64,000 nucleotides of DNA from Thermocatellispora tengchongensis. Lineage in GTDB: Bacteria > Actinomycetota > Actinomycetes > Streptosporangiales > Streptosporangiaceae. Location of the stretch: NCBI RefSeq assembly GCF_014202315.1, contig NZ_JACHGN010000035.1, forward strand, positions 30,388 to 94,387, written 5' to 3'. This document shows positions 41,296 to 50,216 of this stretch, piece after piece. The position numbers were made by a program, and so were the translations under genes. Positions within the stretch are counted from its first letter, which is position 1. Every line of letters starts with the position of its first letter. Under the pieces are notes generated by a model. It saw only the letters and a list, made by a program, of their open reading frames with translations. It was not told the origin of the DNA and made no database searches.

Positions 41296-42033
41296 TCAGC
41301 TCGTCAGCAGCCGGGGCTCGATGCGCAGCTCCTTGACGCCGCCGTCGCCGTCATAGTCGATCTTGTACGCGTATCCGGCCGGATCGACGCTCACGGCCTG
41401 GATGAACTCGGTGCCCACGTAGTGCAGCGCGACCCCCTCGTCGGCGGCGTAGCCGCCGGGCAGCTCGCCGGAGGCGATCGAGGCGTGCAGCAGCGGCCGG
41501 CGCTGCGGGTCGGAGTTGTAGTGCACGCCGCAGGAGTAGGGCAGCAGTGCCAGCCCGTCGGCCCAGGGGCGCAGCTTGGGCCCGAAGGAGTCGGTGTTGC
41601 CGCCGACGTGCCAGCACAGCGCCCCGGCGCTCTGCCCGGACAGCACGACCCCGGCCCGCCACGCCTCCTCGAACGCCTCGTCCAGCCCGTGCAGCCGCCA
41701 CAGGGCCGCCAGGTTGGCCACGCTGCCGCCGCTCACGTAGATCGCGTCCTGCTCCAGGATCCACTCGCGCGGGTCCTCGACGTTCGGCATCGGGAACACG
41801 GTGAGGTGGCTGAGCTCGACGTCGTACGCCCGGAACGCGCCGTACATCTTCAGCAGCCAGTCGGAGTCGTCGCCGGTGGCGGTGGCCAGCAGGCCGAGCC
41901 GGGGCCGGTCGGACCCGGTGAGATCCAGGATGTACCGCATCAACGCGCTCGGCTCGACGAACCCGTAGCGCTCCGAGGCGCGGAACGAGCCGCCGCCGAT
42001 GGCCACGATATGGGACTGTCCGGTCCTGCTCAT
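41296..42033 (-). CDS. peptidase E / S51-family serine peptidase
   Basis: 245 residues from ATG 42033, preferred over a longer frame because 'SHIVAIGGG' is the normal family beginning. The nucleophile elbow '[13 protein letters not shown]' contains the catalytic Ser. '[17 protein letters not shown]' and 'CGVHYNSD' complete the S51 (dipeptidase E/cyanophycinase-like) pattern. Length is typical of alpha-aspartyl dipeptidases. The neighbours (lipB and an SDR) give no pathway clue. Confidence 0.88.
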   Translation of the reverse strand: MSRTGQSHIVAIGGGSFRASERYGFVEPSALMRYILDLTGSDRPRLGLLATATGDDSDWLLKMYGAFRAYDVELSHLTVFPMPNVEDPREWILEQDAIYVSGGSVANLAALWRLHGLDEAFEEAWRAGVVLSGQSAGALCWHVGGNTDSFGPKLRPWADGLALLPYSCGVHYNSDPQRRPLLHASIASGELPGGYAADEGVALHYVGTEFIQAVSVDPAGYAYKIDYDGDGGVKELRIEPRLLTS

Positions 42034-42070
42034 AACGGTCACTCCGTAATCAGAAATGGCGCTGGCCAAC

Positions 42071-42970
42071 CTACAGTACGGCGGAAAGCGCCGCATCGAG
42101 CGCTTTATGGCGGAAGACGTACCCCGATTCCAGCAGCCGGCGCGGGACCGCGCGCGGGCCGCTCAGCACCCCCTCCTGCGCGAACCCGCCCAGCGTCGCA
42201 CGCAGGCCGAACCCGGGCACCGGGACGGGCATGGTGGGCCGCCGCAGCGCCCGCCCGAGCGCCTTGGTGAATTCGGCGTTGGTGACCGGTTCGGGGGAGG
42301 TCAGATTAATCGGCCCCGAAATTTCCTCATTTTTCAGAATATGTCGGACTGCGCCCACCCAGTCGTCCAGCGAAATCCACGACCACCACTGCCGCCCCGA
42401 CCCCAGCGGCGCGCCCAGCCCCACCCTGAAGATCGGCAGAAACCGCGGCAGCGACCCGCCCTCAAGCCCCAGCACCAGCGCCGTGCGCAGCAGCGCCACC
42501 CTGATCCCGGCCTCGGCCGCCCGCCGCGCCTCACCCTCCCACCGCTGCACCAGATCCGGCAGGAACCCCTCGCCCTTCGGCCCGCTCTCGTCCACCACCC
42601 GATCCCCGGTGTCGCCGTAGTAGTGGATTCCGGACGCCGACAGCAACGCCTCCGGCCGCTGCGCCTCGTCCAGCCCGGCCAGCGTGGACGCCATCAGCCG
42701 CGTCCCCAGCACCCGGCTGCGCAGAATCTCCGCCTTGTACGCCGCCGTCCACCGCCGATCCCCGATCCCGGCCCCCGCGAGATGCACCACCGCCCGCACC
42801 CCGTCGAACACCAACGGGTTCAACACCCCGCCCGCCGGATCCCAGAACGCCTCGTCCTCCCCCTGAGGAGCCCGCCGCACCAGCACGACCACCCGCTCCC
42901 CATCAGCCCGCAGCGCCCGCACCAGCGCCGCCCCCAAGAACCCCGACCCCCCGCTCACCACAACGGTCAT
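42071..42970 (-). CDS. TIGR01777-type NAD(P)-binding epimerase/SDR
   Basis: 299 residues. The N-terminal nucleotide site 'VVVSGGSGFLGAALVRAL' is clear, with 'VVHLAGAGIGDRRWTAAYKA', 'SASGIHYYGDTGD' (atypical active site), and the late 'PVPGFGLRATLG' plus a DUF1731-like C-terminal region. This is the extended-SDR group related to cell-division inhibitor SulA homologues (YfcH). Conserved at this place in actinomycetes; substrate unknown. Confidence 0.9.
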   Translation of the reverse strand: MTVVVSGGSGFLGAALVRALRADGERVVVLVRRAPQGEDEAFWDPAGGVLNPLVFDGVRAVVHLAGAGIGDRRWTAAYKAEILRSRVLGTRLMASTLAGLDEAQRPEALLSASGIHYYGDTGDRVVDESGPKGEGFLPDLVQRWEGEARRAAEAGIRVALLRTALVLGLEGGSLPRFLPIFRVGLGAPLGSGRQWWSWISLDDWVGAVRHILKNEEISGPINLTSPEPVTNAEFTKALGRALRRPTMPVPVPGFGLRATLGGFAQEGVLSGPRAVPRRLLESGYVFRHKALDAALSAVL

Positions 42971-43120
42971 GCCCCCAAGCTACGCCACCTCCCCCCACAC
43001 CCCTCGCACCCCCTTCCCATCGCGACAACGTGCCCCCACCCCCGCCCGCCCCCGGCCGCCGGGCACCACCGGCCGATGCTCGCCGCCCATGTCCGTTACA
43101 GGGTCCGTGCATCCGCCCGC

Positions 43121-43262
43121 AGCCCTCATGCGTTGGCCGGGGCTGTTTCGGGTGTAGGTGTGGGGTGGTGCTCGTGGGGCGCGTCGGTTCCGGGGTCTAC
43201 ATGCGCCTGGAGCCCTCATGCGTTGGCTGGGGCTGTTTCGGGCGCAGGCGTGGGGTTGCTGT
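43121..43262. repeat. 90-bp tandem repeat, two copies
   Basis: The block beginning AGCCCTCATGCGTTGG recurs at 43121 and 43211, with GGGGCTGTTTCGGG following in both and only a few differences over about 50 bp. Confidence 0.7.
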
Positions 43263-43328
43263 CGGGTGGTCGTGGGCCGCGCCCGCTCCAAGTCCGGTCC
43301 ATTCACCCGCGGCCCTCGTGGCCACAGT

Positions 43329-43650
43329 GCGCGCTCCGCGGGGTGCGCGCACCGTGGGCGGTGCTCGCGCGGGCCGTGGCCGGTGACCAGCGCCCGGCGA
43401 CGCCTTGAGCCGGACCTTGCCTCCCCAGCCGCGGCCGGCGCCGGATTCACCCCGCCACACGCCGACGCCGCCCACCGGTCTGCGCCCGGGACGGGAACCT
43501 GTTGCCGCACCTCTACAGGGCGGCCAGGCAACACCACCTCCCGCCATCCAGCAGCCCTGCCGGGAGTGTCCCCGTTCGGGAGGCGGCGGCGAGAGGGCGT
43601 CGCGTCGCGTAGGTTCCGGCATCCACCCCCATCCCGCCTTGCGGAAGATC
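43329..43650. repeat. long direct repeat, copy 1
   Basis: About 322 bp, beginning GCGCGCTCCGCGGGG and ending near CCTTGCGGAAGATCC. It is highly similar to copy 2 at 43921-44249, 592 bp further on, with scattered substitutions and short indels. A middle stretch (CGGTCTGCGCCCGGGACGGG and the following ~110 bp) is almost identical. Confidence 0.8.
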
Positions 43651-43920
43651 CGTGTTGCGCGGACACTCCCCTGCTTGACCGCGGGGGTGCTCGTGTCCCC
43701 CTGCCTATGGAAGCGCGGCAACAGCATCCCCCCGGGTGGAGGCGCCCCGTTTCTTGGTGCAGGAGCGGGGGAGGCCCGCGAGGGCCCAAGGCGGCCGGGA
43801 GGAGAGACGGCGGGAAGCCGGTCACAGGGGCGGGCGGCGAACCAGGCTAGGTGGGGGAGTGCGGGCGGCGTGAGGCGCGCGGGGAGTGTGTGCCAGGGGG
43901 CGGAGGTGCGGGCCACCGGA

Positions 43921-44249
43921 GCGCGTTCCGCGGGGTGCGGGCACCGTGGGCGATGCTCGCGCGGGCCGTTACCGGTGACCAGCGCCCGGCGACGCCTTGA
44001 ACCGGACCTTGCCTCCCCAGCCGCGGCCCGGCGCCGGATTCACCCCGCCACACGCCAACGCCGCCCACCGGTCTGCGCCCGGGACGGGAACCTGTTGCCG
44101 CACCTCTACAGGGCGGCCAGGCAACACCACCTCCCGCCATCCAGCAGCCCTGCCGGGAGTGTCCCCGTTCGGGAGGAGGCGGTGGGAGGGCGTCGGCGTC
44201 GCATAGGTTTCGGCATCCGCCCCATGCCGCCTTGCGGTGGAAGATCCAC
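43921..44249. repeat. long direct repeat, copy 2
   Basis: About 329 bp, matching copy 1 from GCGCGTTCCGCGGGG to CCTTGCGGTGGAAGATCC. Same orientation as copy 1. Confidence 0.8.
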
Positions 44250-44520
44250 CATCGCGCTGAGGGAAGGAGGCGTCGGGGCCGGTCGTGATGCGCGCGTCGG
44301 GCTTGTGGCGTGGGGCGGTGCCGGCAGGGGAACCGGGGGGCGGCCTGGGCTGGCCGGTGGAAAGGCCGGGCCTCGGCTGGGGCGTTGGTGGGGAGGTTGG
44401 GCCTTGGCTAGGGCCGTTGGCCGGGGGCGCTGGCGGGCGCGGGCACCGGGCATGCCGGGGGGCGGGTGGGCCTGGGGTGGAGGGTGCGCGGGGCGGTGGG
44501 GGAGGGGGAGGTATGTGGGC

Positions 44521-44561
44521 AAAAGGGACCGGCCCGGCCTCCAGGGAGGGGGCCGGGCCGG
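44521..44561 (-). terminator. terminator after sucB
   Basis: CCGGCCCGGCC (44529-44539) pairs with GGCCGGGCCGG (44551-44561). On the minus strand it is followed by TCCCTTTTGCC. It ends the leftward pepA-lpdA-sucB group. Confidence 0.8.
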
Positions 44562-44576
44562 GTGTGAGGGCCTGGG

Positions 44577-46094
44577 TTACTGGAGGCCGAGGTGGTGCTC
44601 GAAGCGGCCTTCCTCCAGGCGGCGCTTGATGGTGGTGAGGAAGCGGGCCGCGTCGGCGCCGTCGATCAGGCGGTGGTCGTAGGTCAGGGCCAGGTAGACC
44701 ATGGACCGGACCGCGATCACCTCGCCGAGGTCGGGGTCCTCGACGACGACCGGGCGCTTGACGACCGCGCCGGTGCCGAGGATGCCCACCTGCGGCTGGA
44801 ACAGGATCGGCGTGTCGAACAGGGCGCCGCGGCTGCCGGTGTTGGTGAGCGTGAAGGTGGCGCCGGCGAGGTCGTCGGGGCTGACCTTGTTGTTGCGGAA
44901 GCGGTCGGCCAGGTCGGCGATCTTGCGGGCCAGGCCGGCGATGTTGAGGTCGCCCGCGTCGCGCACCGTGACGGCCGCCAGGCCCTTCTCGGCGTCGACG
45001 GCGATGCCGAGGTGCTCGGCGTCGTGGTAGGTGACCTCGTTGGTCTCGCTGTTGATCACGGCGTTCAGCTTCGGGTGCTGCTTGAGCGCCTCGACCGTGG
45101 CCAGCGCGAAGAACGGCAGGAACGACAGCTTGACGCCCTCGCGGCGGAAGAAGTCGTCCTTGGCGCGGTCGCGCAGCCGGGCGATCTTGGTGACGTCCAC
45201 CTCGACGACCGTGGTGAGCTGGGCGGTGGTCTGCAGCGACTCCACCGTGCGCTTGGCGATCGTCTGACGCAGGCGCGACATCTTCTCGGTGCGCCCGCGC
45301 AGCGTGGTGTCGACCTTGACCGGCTCGGGGGCCGGGGCGGGAGCGGCCGGGGCGGCCTGCGGGGCCGGGGCCTGCGCCGGGGCGGCCGGAGCCGCGGGCG
45401 CCGGGGCGGCGGCCTGGGCCTGCTGCGCGGCGGCGGCCGCGGCCTCGCGCTGGGCGCGGGCGGCCTCCAGGACGTCCTGCTTGCGGATGCGGCCGCCCAC
45501 GCCGGTGCCGGCCAGCGAGTCGAGATCGACGCCGTGCTCGGCGGCGAGCTTGCGCACCAGCGGCGTGACGTACGGGCTCTCGCCGCTGGACGGCAGCGGG
45601 GTCGGGGCCGGGGCCGCGGGCTGCGGCGCGGGGGCCGGAGCCGCGGGCTGGGGCGCCGGAGCAGGGGCCGGAGCGGCCTGCGGGGCCGGCGCGGGAGCCG
45701 GGGCCGGAGGCGGCGGCGGAGTGTACGACGGCGCCGGGGCCGGGGCGGGCTGCGGGATCGAGGAGACCGGCGCGGCCGGAGCGGGCGCCGGGGCGGGCTC
45801 GGGCGCGGCCTGCGGCTCGGGGGCGGCGGTCTCGGTGACGGCGCCGCCCGCCGTGCCGTTCTGGTCGATGATGGCAAGCTCGGCGCCGACCTCGACCGTC
45901 TCGTCCTCGGCGACGACGATCTTGGTGATGACCCCGGCCGTGGGCGACGGGATCTCGGTGTCGACCTTGTCGGTGGAGACCTCAAGGAGCGGCTCGTCGG
46001 CCTCGACGCGCTCGCCTTCCTTCTTCAGCCATCGGGTGACCGTGCCCTCGGTTACGCTCTCGCCGAGCTGGGGCATCGTTACGGAGACCGGCAT
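44577..46094 (-). CDS. sucB: dihydrolipoamide succinyltransferase (2-oxo acid dehydrogenase E2)
   Basis: 505 residues. One lipoyl domain (1-78) has the lipoylated Lys in '[12 protein letters not shown]'. A long Ala/Pro linker (~85-170) follows, then the E3/E1-binding domain ('[20 protein letters not shown]', ~175-215), a second Ala/Pro linker, and the catalytic domain from ~265. The active site is '[16 protein letters not shown]'. It is E2 of the 2-oxoglutarate (or a related) dehydrogenase, and its lipoate depends on lipB/lipA nearby. The E3 gene lpdA is 39 bp upstream. Confidence 0.95.
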   Translation of the reverse strand: MPVSVTMPQLGESVTEGTVTRWLKKEGERVEADEPLLEVSTDKVDTEIPSPTAGVITKIVVAEDETVEVGAELAIIDQNGTAGGAVTETAAPEPQAAPEPAPAPAPAAPVSSIPQPAPAPAPSYTPPPPPAPAPAPAPQAAPAPAPAPQPAAPAPAPQPAAPAPTPLPSSGESPYVTPLVRKLAAEHGVDLDSLAGTGVGGRIRKQDVLEAARAQREAAAAAAQQAQAAAPAPAAPAAPAQAPAPQAAPAAPAPAPEPVKVDTTLRGRTEKMSRLRQTIAKRTVESLQTTAQLTTVVEVDVTKIARLRDRAKDDFFRREGVKLSFLPFFALATVEALKQHPKLNAVINSETNEVTYHDAEHLGIAVDAEKGLAAVTVRDAGDLNIAGLARKIADLADRFRNNKVSPDDLAGATFTLTNTGSRGALFDTPILFQPQVGILGTGAVVKRPVVVEDPDLGEVIAVRSMVYLALTYDHRLIDGADAARFLTTIKRRLEEGRFEHHLGLQ

Positions 46095-46133
46095 TGTGAC
46101 TTCTCTCGCGTTTCCTGGTTTCGAGGGCTTCGA

Positions 46134-47513
46134 CTAGTTGTGCACGTGCAGCGGCTTGCCGGCCAGGGCGAGCATCGCCTCGCCGACGGCCTCGGACTGC
46201 GTGGGGTGGGCGTGGATGAGCTGCGCCACCTCGGACGGCAGGGCCTCCCAGTTGTAGATCAACTGGCCTTCGGTCACCAGCTCGCCGATGCGGCGCCCGA
46301 CCATGTGCACCCCGACGACGGGACCGTCCTTCTGGGCGATGACCTTGACCGCGCCCTGCGTCTGCAGGATCTGGCTCTTGGGGTTGCCCGCCAGGTCGTA
46401 CGTCATCTCCACGACCTCGATCCCGCGCTCGCGGGCGGTCGCGGAGGTGATGCCGACCGAGGCCACCTCGGGGTCGGAGTACGTGATGCGCGGCACGCCG
46501 TCGTAGTCGATCGGCGCCGGGTTCAGCCCCGCGATGTGCTCGGCGACCAGGATGCCCTCGGCGAAGCCCGCGTGCGCGAGCTGCAGGGTGGGGATGAGGT
46601 CGCCCACCGCGTAGATCCCCGGCACGCTGGTGCGGCAGTACTCGTCCACCTTGACGGTGCCGCGCTCGATCACGACGCCCGCCTCCTCGTAGCCGAGCCC
46701 GGACGAGACCGCGCCGCGCCCGACCGCGACGAGCAGCAGCTCGGCGTCGATGGTCTTGCCGCCCTCAAGGGTGACGACCACGCCGGTGTCGGTGGTCTTG
46801 ACGCCCTCGAACCGCACGCCCAGCTCGTAGCGGATGCCGCGGCGGCGGAACGCGCGCTCCAGCATCTTGGAGCTGGACTCCTCCTCCAGCGGCAGCAGGT
46901 GGGGCAGCGCCTCCACGATGGTGACCTCGGCGCCGAAGGAGCGCCACACGCTGGCGAACTCCACGCCGATCACGCCACCGCCGAGCACGACGACCGAGGA
47001 CGGCACCCGGTCCAGCGTCAGCGCGTGGTCGCTGGTGATCACGCGCTCGCCGTCGATGTCCAGGCCGGGCAGCGACTTGGGCGCCGAGCCCGTGGCCAGG
47101 ACGATATCGCGCCCTTCGTACACGTCGGAGCCGACGGCCACCCTGCCCGGACCGGCCAGGCGGCCCTCGCCCTCCACGATCGTGACCCCGCGGCTCTTCA
47201 GCAGGCCCTGCACGCCCTTCCACGCCCGGTTCACGATCTTGTCGCGGAAGGCGTGGACGCCGGCGATGTCGACGCCCTCGAAGCGCGCCTTGACGCCGAA
47301 CGACTCCGCCTCGCGGGTCTCGTCGGCGACCTCGGCCGCGTGCAGGAACGTCTTGGTGGGGATGCACCCACGGTGCAGGCAGGTGCCGCCGATCTTGTCC
47401 TTCTCGATCAGCGCGACCGTCTTGCCGAGCTCGGCCGCCCGCAGAGCGCAGGCGTAGCCGCCACTACCGCCCCCCAGGACGACTATGTCGTAGGGGCCGC
47501 TGCCTTCAGCCAC
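46134..47513 (-). CDS. lpdA: dihydrolipoyl dehydrogenase (E3)
   Basis: 459 residues from GTG 47513 (AAGGAG seven bases upstream). FAD site 'DIVVLGGGSGGYACALRAAE', redox disulfide 'GGTCLHRGCIPTK', NAD site 'VVVLGGGVIGVEFASV', second FAD motif 'GIYAVGDL', and the C-terminal His-Glu base region 'IHAHPTQSEAVGEA'. It reoxidises dihydrolipoamide on SucB. Gene order pepA-lpdA-sucB is conserved in actinomycetes. Confidence 0.97.
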   Translation of the reverse strand: MAEGSGPYDIVVLGGGSGGYACALRAAELGKTVALIEKDKIGGTCLHRGCIPTKTFLHAAEVADETREAESFGVKARFEGVDIAGVHAFRDKIVNRAWKGVQGLLKSRGVTIVEGEGRLAGPGRVAVGSDVYEGRDIVLATGSAPKSLPGLDIDGERVITSDHALTLDRVPSSVVVLGGGVIGVEFASVWRSFGAEVTIVEALPHLLPLEEESSSKMLERAFRRRGIRYELGVRFEGVKTTDTGVVVTLEGGKTIDAELLLVAVGRGAVSSGLGYEEAGVVIERGTVKVDEYCRTSVPGIYAVGDLIPTLQLAHAGFAEGILVAEHIAGLNPAPIDYDGVPRITYSDPEVASVGITSATARERGIEVVEMTYDLAGNPKSQILQTQGAVKVIAQKDGPVVGVHMVGRRIGELVTEGQLIYNWEALPSEVAQLIHAHPTQSEAVGEAMLALAGKPLHVHN

Positions 47514-47641
47514 AGGAAAGCTCCTTGTCGGATCGGGATGCAACCGAGGCGCAGCTCATGGCGTGGCCTCGACAATCGCATCTTTTCACTTGTCCACGCC
47601 GTTCGTGGCCCGCTTGCGCGCTACGCGGAACGGGCATCGGG

Positions 47642-49126
47642 TCAGCCCGCGTAGCTCTCGGCGATGCCGACGAGGGTCCGGGTGATCGCCCCGGTGCCCC
47701 CCTTCGGCGTGTAGCCGTAGGGCTGTGCCTTGTTGAAGGCCGGCCCCGCCATGTCGATGTGCGCCCACTTCACCCCGTCGGGGACGAACTCGCGCAGGAA
47801 GATGCCCGCCGTCAGCATGCTGCCCCACCGCTCGGGCTGCAGGTTGGCGATGTCGGCCACCTGGGAGTCCAGGCCCTTGCGCAGCTCCTCGGGCAGCGGC
47901 ATGCCCCACGCGCCCTCGCCCTGCTCGGCGGCGATCTCGACGATCCGCTCGCGCAGCTCGTCGTCGTTCGCCATCACGCCGGCGGTGCGCCAGCCGAGCG
48001 CGACGATCTGCGCGCCGGTGAGCGTGGCGACGTCCACGATGAGATCCGGGTTGTCCTGCGCGGCCCGCGCGATGCCGTCGATGAGCACCAGACGGCCCTC
48101 GGCGTCGGTGTCGAGCACCTCGACGGTCTTGCCGCTGAAGCTGGTGAACACGTCGGAGGGCCGCTGCGCGGTGCCGCTCGGCATGTTCTCGGCCAGGCAC
48201 ATGTAGCCCACGACGTTGACCTTCAGGCCGAGCCTGGCCACGCCCAGCATCGCGCCGAGCACCGCGCCCGCGCCGCCCATGTCGGACTTCATCCAGTCCA
48301 TGGACGCCGACGGCTTCAGCGAGAGCCCGCCGGAGTCGAAGGTGATCCCCTTGCCCACGAACGCCAGGGTCTTGGCCGCCTCGGGGTGGGTGTAGGACAG
48401 CCGCACCAGCCGCGGCGGGTTGGCCGAGCCCTGGCCCACCGCCACAATGCCGCCGTAGCCGCCCTCGCGCAGCGCCTTCTCGTCCAGGACCTCCACCGCC
48501 AGTCCGGCCTCGCCCCCGGCCTGCTCGGCGATCTCGGCCAGCCGCGCCGGCCACAGGTCGGAGGGCGGCATGTTGACCAGGTCCCGTACGAGCGTGACCG
48601 ACTCGGCGAGCACGCTCGCTCGGGCGACGGCCTGCTCGGCGCCCTCGGCGCCGCTCAGCAGGGTCAGCTCGCCGACCGGCTCCTGCTGCTCGCCCGTGGT
48701 GCGGTACTTGGTGAACGCGTACGCCCCGAGCAGCGCGCCCAGCGCCACCGCCCCGGCTTCCTCGGCGGTGCCCGCCGGCAGCGCGAGAGCGGCGGAGGCG
48801 GTGCCGGCCAGCGACCGTACGGCCTCGCCCGCCGCGCGGCGCAGCGTCTCCAGGTCATAGGCGCCCTCGGGCTCGTCGCCCAGGCCCACGGCGACGACCA
48901 GCGGCGCGGGCAGCGCGCCGAAGGTCGGGAACTTCGCGATCTCGCCCGCCTTGCCCTTGACGCCCATCGCGGTCAGCGTCACGGCGAGCTTGCCGCCGAG
49001 CGCCTCGTCGATCCCGCCGGCCCCCGGTGCGGGTCGCGGACCATCGGGGCCTGAGTGGATGCCGACGATCACGGCGCCGGTGTCGAGTGAGGCAGAGTCA
49101 GTGGTGTTGAGCCGCACAGTGGTCAC
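47642..49126 (-). CDS. pepA: leucyl aminopeptidase (M17)
   Basis: 494 residues. Metal and catalytic motifs are 'FVGKGITFDSGGLSLKP' (Lys, Asp), 'MKSDMGGAG' (Asp) and 'VLDTDAEGRLVL' (Asp, Glu; family N-T-D-A-E-G-R-L with the first Asn changed to Asp). It is a cytosolic hexameric metallo-exopeptidase that removes N-terminal residues. Divergent in size from nothing unusual; the N-terminal ~160 residues are the typical weakly conserved domain. It leads the group with lpdA and sucB after a 128-bp gap. Confidence 0.95.
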   Translation of the reverse strand: MTTVRLNTTDSASLDTGAVIVGIHSGPDGPRPAPGAGGIDEALGGKLAVTLTAMGVKGKAGEIAKFPTFGALPAPLVVAVGLGDEPEGAYDLETLRRAAGEAVRSLAGTASAALALPAGTAEEAGAVALGALLGAYAFTKYRTTGEQQEPVGELTLLSGAEGAEQAVARASVLAESVTLVRDLVNMPPSDLWPARLAEIAEQAGGEAGLAVEVLDEKALREGGYGGIVAVGQGSANPPRLVRLSYTHPEAAKTLAFVGKGITFDSGGLSLKPSASMDWMKSDMGGAGAVLGAMLGVARLGLKVNVVGYMCLAENMPSGTAQRPSDVFTSFSGKTVEVLDTDAEGRLVLIDGIARAAQDNPDLIVDVATLTGAQIVALGWRTAGVMANDDELRERIVEIAAEQGEGAWGMPLPEELRKGLDSQVADIANLQPERWGSMLTAGIFLREFVPDGVKWAHIDMAGPAFNKAQPYGYTPKGGTGAITRTLVGIAESYAG

Positions 49127-49205
49127 GTGAGCCGACTCTATCCGTGCTCACCGTGATGTCATAAACGAGGGTTCGTCCTACGTTTACGGCGTCCGCGGGC
49201 CGCGG

Positions 49206-50189
49206 TCACAACAGGATCGCGCACACCACCAGAACCGTCGCGGCGGCGGTCTCGACGAGCGCGCCGAGCACGTCGCCGGTGATGCCGCCAAGGCGGCGCA
49301 CGGCGCGCCGCCGCAGGAGCCACGCCGCGACGAGCCCGGCCAGCGCGGCGGCGGGGAGAGCCGCCCAGACCGGCACCAATCCGGCGATCCCGATGGTGTC
49401 GGCGGTCTCCGCGGAGTCCGTCTTCATGGAGTCCGTCTTCATGGGGTCCACGGGCTCGACCGTGACCACGGCCTGGACGCCGAGGCCGGAGCGGGCGGCC
49501 TCGGTGGCGCGGGCCGAGGCGGGCGCGTCCGCCGCGCCGTAGTAGGCGATCTCCGCCGGGGCGCAGTACGGGTAGCCGCCGACGAGGGCGCCCGCCTGGC
49601 AGGTCAGGCCGCCCAGGGCGGCGCCGCCCAGGACCAGCGCGGTGGCCGTGAGCGCGGCGCCGCGGCCTACGGTGCCGGCCACCATCGCGCCCAGCCCTTC
49701 GGGACGCGCGGCCGGCACCCCCTCGCGGCAGGCCCAGGTCAGCGTGAGCCGCCCGGTCACGCAGGCCGTGATCAGTGCGAGCGGCGCGGCCGGGCCGCTC
49801 TCGGCGAGGGCGGCGGCCTGCGCCAGCAGGGTGAAGGCGAGCGCCATGACGCCGAAGGGCCCGATGTCGGAGCGGCGCATGACCTCCAGGGCCTCGCGGG
49901 GGGCCTTGCCGCTGCCCAGGCCGTCGGCGAGGTCGGCCAGGCCGTCCAGGTGCAGGCCCCGGGTGAGCACCGCCAGCGAGCCGAGGGCGAGCACCGTGGC
50001 CAGCAGCGGCTCCGTGCCCAGGAACACGGCCGCCGTGAACACGGCCGCGGAGATCAGCCCGAGCAGGAGCCCGACGAGCGGCGCGAGCGTCATGGCCGAG
50101 CCCGCGGTGCGGCGATCGACGTCCGCCACGTGCGCGGGCAGCACGGTCAGCGTGCCCAGCGCGAGCCCCAGGCCCCTGAATGCCGACAT
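49206..50189 (-). CDS. cobS: adenosylcobinamide-GDP ribazoletransferase
   Basis: 327 residues, polytopic membrane enzyme for the last steps of cobalamin assembly. The signature 'LHLDGLADLADGLG' and the C-terminal 'GGITGDVLGA' are intact. Family members are usually ~250 residues. The excess is a hydrophilic loop (~195-270) with two Cys, many acidic residues and a duplicated pentapeptide M-K-T-D-S. It lies 27 bp after cobU on the same strand. The loop is probably outside the core and does not remove a known motif. Confidence 0.94.
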   Translation of the reverse strand: MSAFRGLGLALGTLTVLPAHVADVDRRTAGSAMTLAPLVGLLLGLISAAVFTAAVFLGTEPLLATVLALGSLAVLTRGLHLDGLADLADGLGSGKAPREALEVMRRSDIGPFGVMALAFTLLAQAAALAESGPAAPLALITACVTGRLTLTWACREGVPAARPEGLGAMVAGTVGRGAALTATALVLGGAALGGLTCQAGALVGGYPYCAPAEIAYYGAADAPASARATEAARSGLGVQAVVTVEPVDPMKTDSMKTDSAETADTIGIAGLVPVWAALPAAALAGLVAAWLLRRRAVRRLGGITGDVLGALVETAAATVLVVCAILL

Positions 50190-50216
50190 GTCCGGTGATC
50201 GTAGTGCCCGGTCCGG

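Larger units (their letters stand above)
42971..44520. other. 1.55-kb gene-free region with long direct repeats
   Basis: No frame here has a credible start, ribosome site or family likeness, and frames on both strands are arginine/proline-rich shadows. The region carries a ~90-bp tandem pair, a 320-bp direct repeat pair, and a G-rich tail (44280-44520). It is bounded by the 5' end of the SDR gene and the sucB terminator. Function unknown. Confidence 0.6.

Noticed and set aside
43405..44682. A 425-codon plus-strand frame in the repeat region.
   Set aside because: The product is proline/arginine low complexity, the frame crosses the sucB terminator and runs into sucB antisense, and the two repeat copies do not show codon-type substitution patterns.
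44592..47654. A 1020-codon open frame on the plus strand opposite sucB and lpdA.
   Set aside because: It is the antisense of two well-recognised genes; its product is Arg/Gly/Val-rich without any family likeness, a usual effect of GC-rich third positions.
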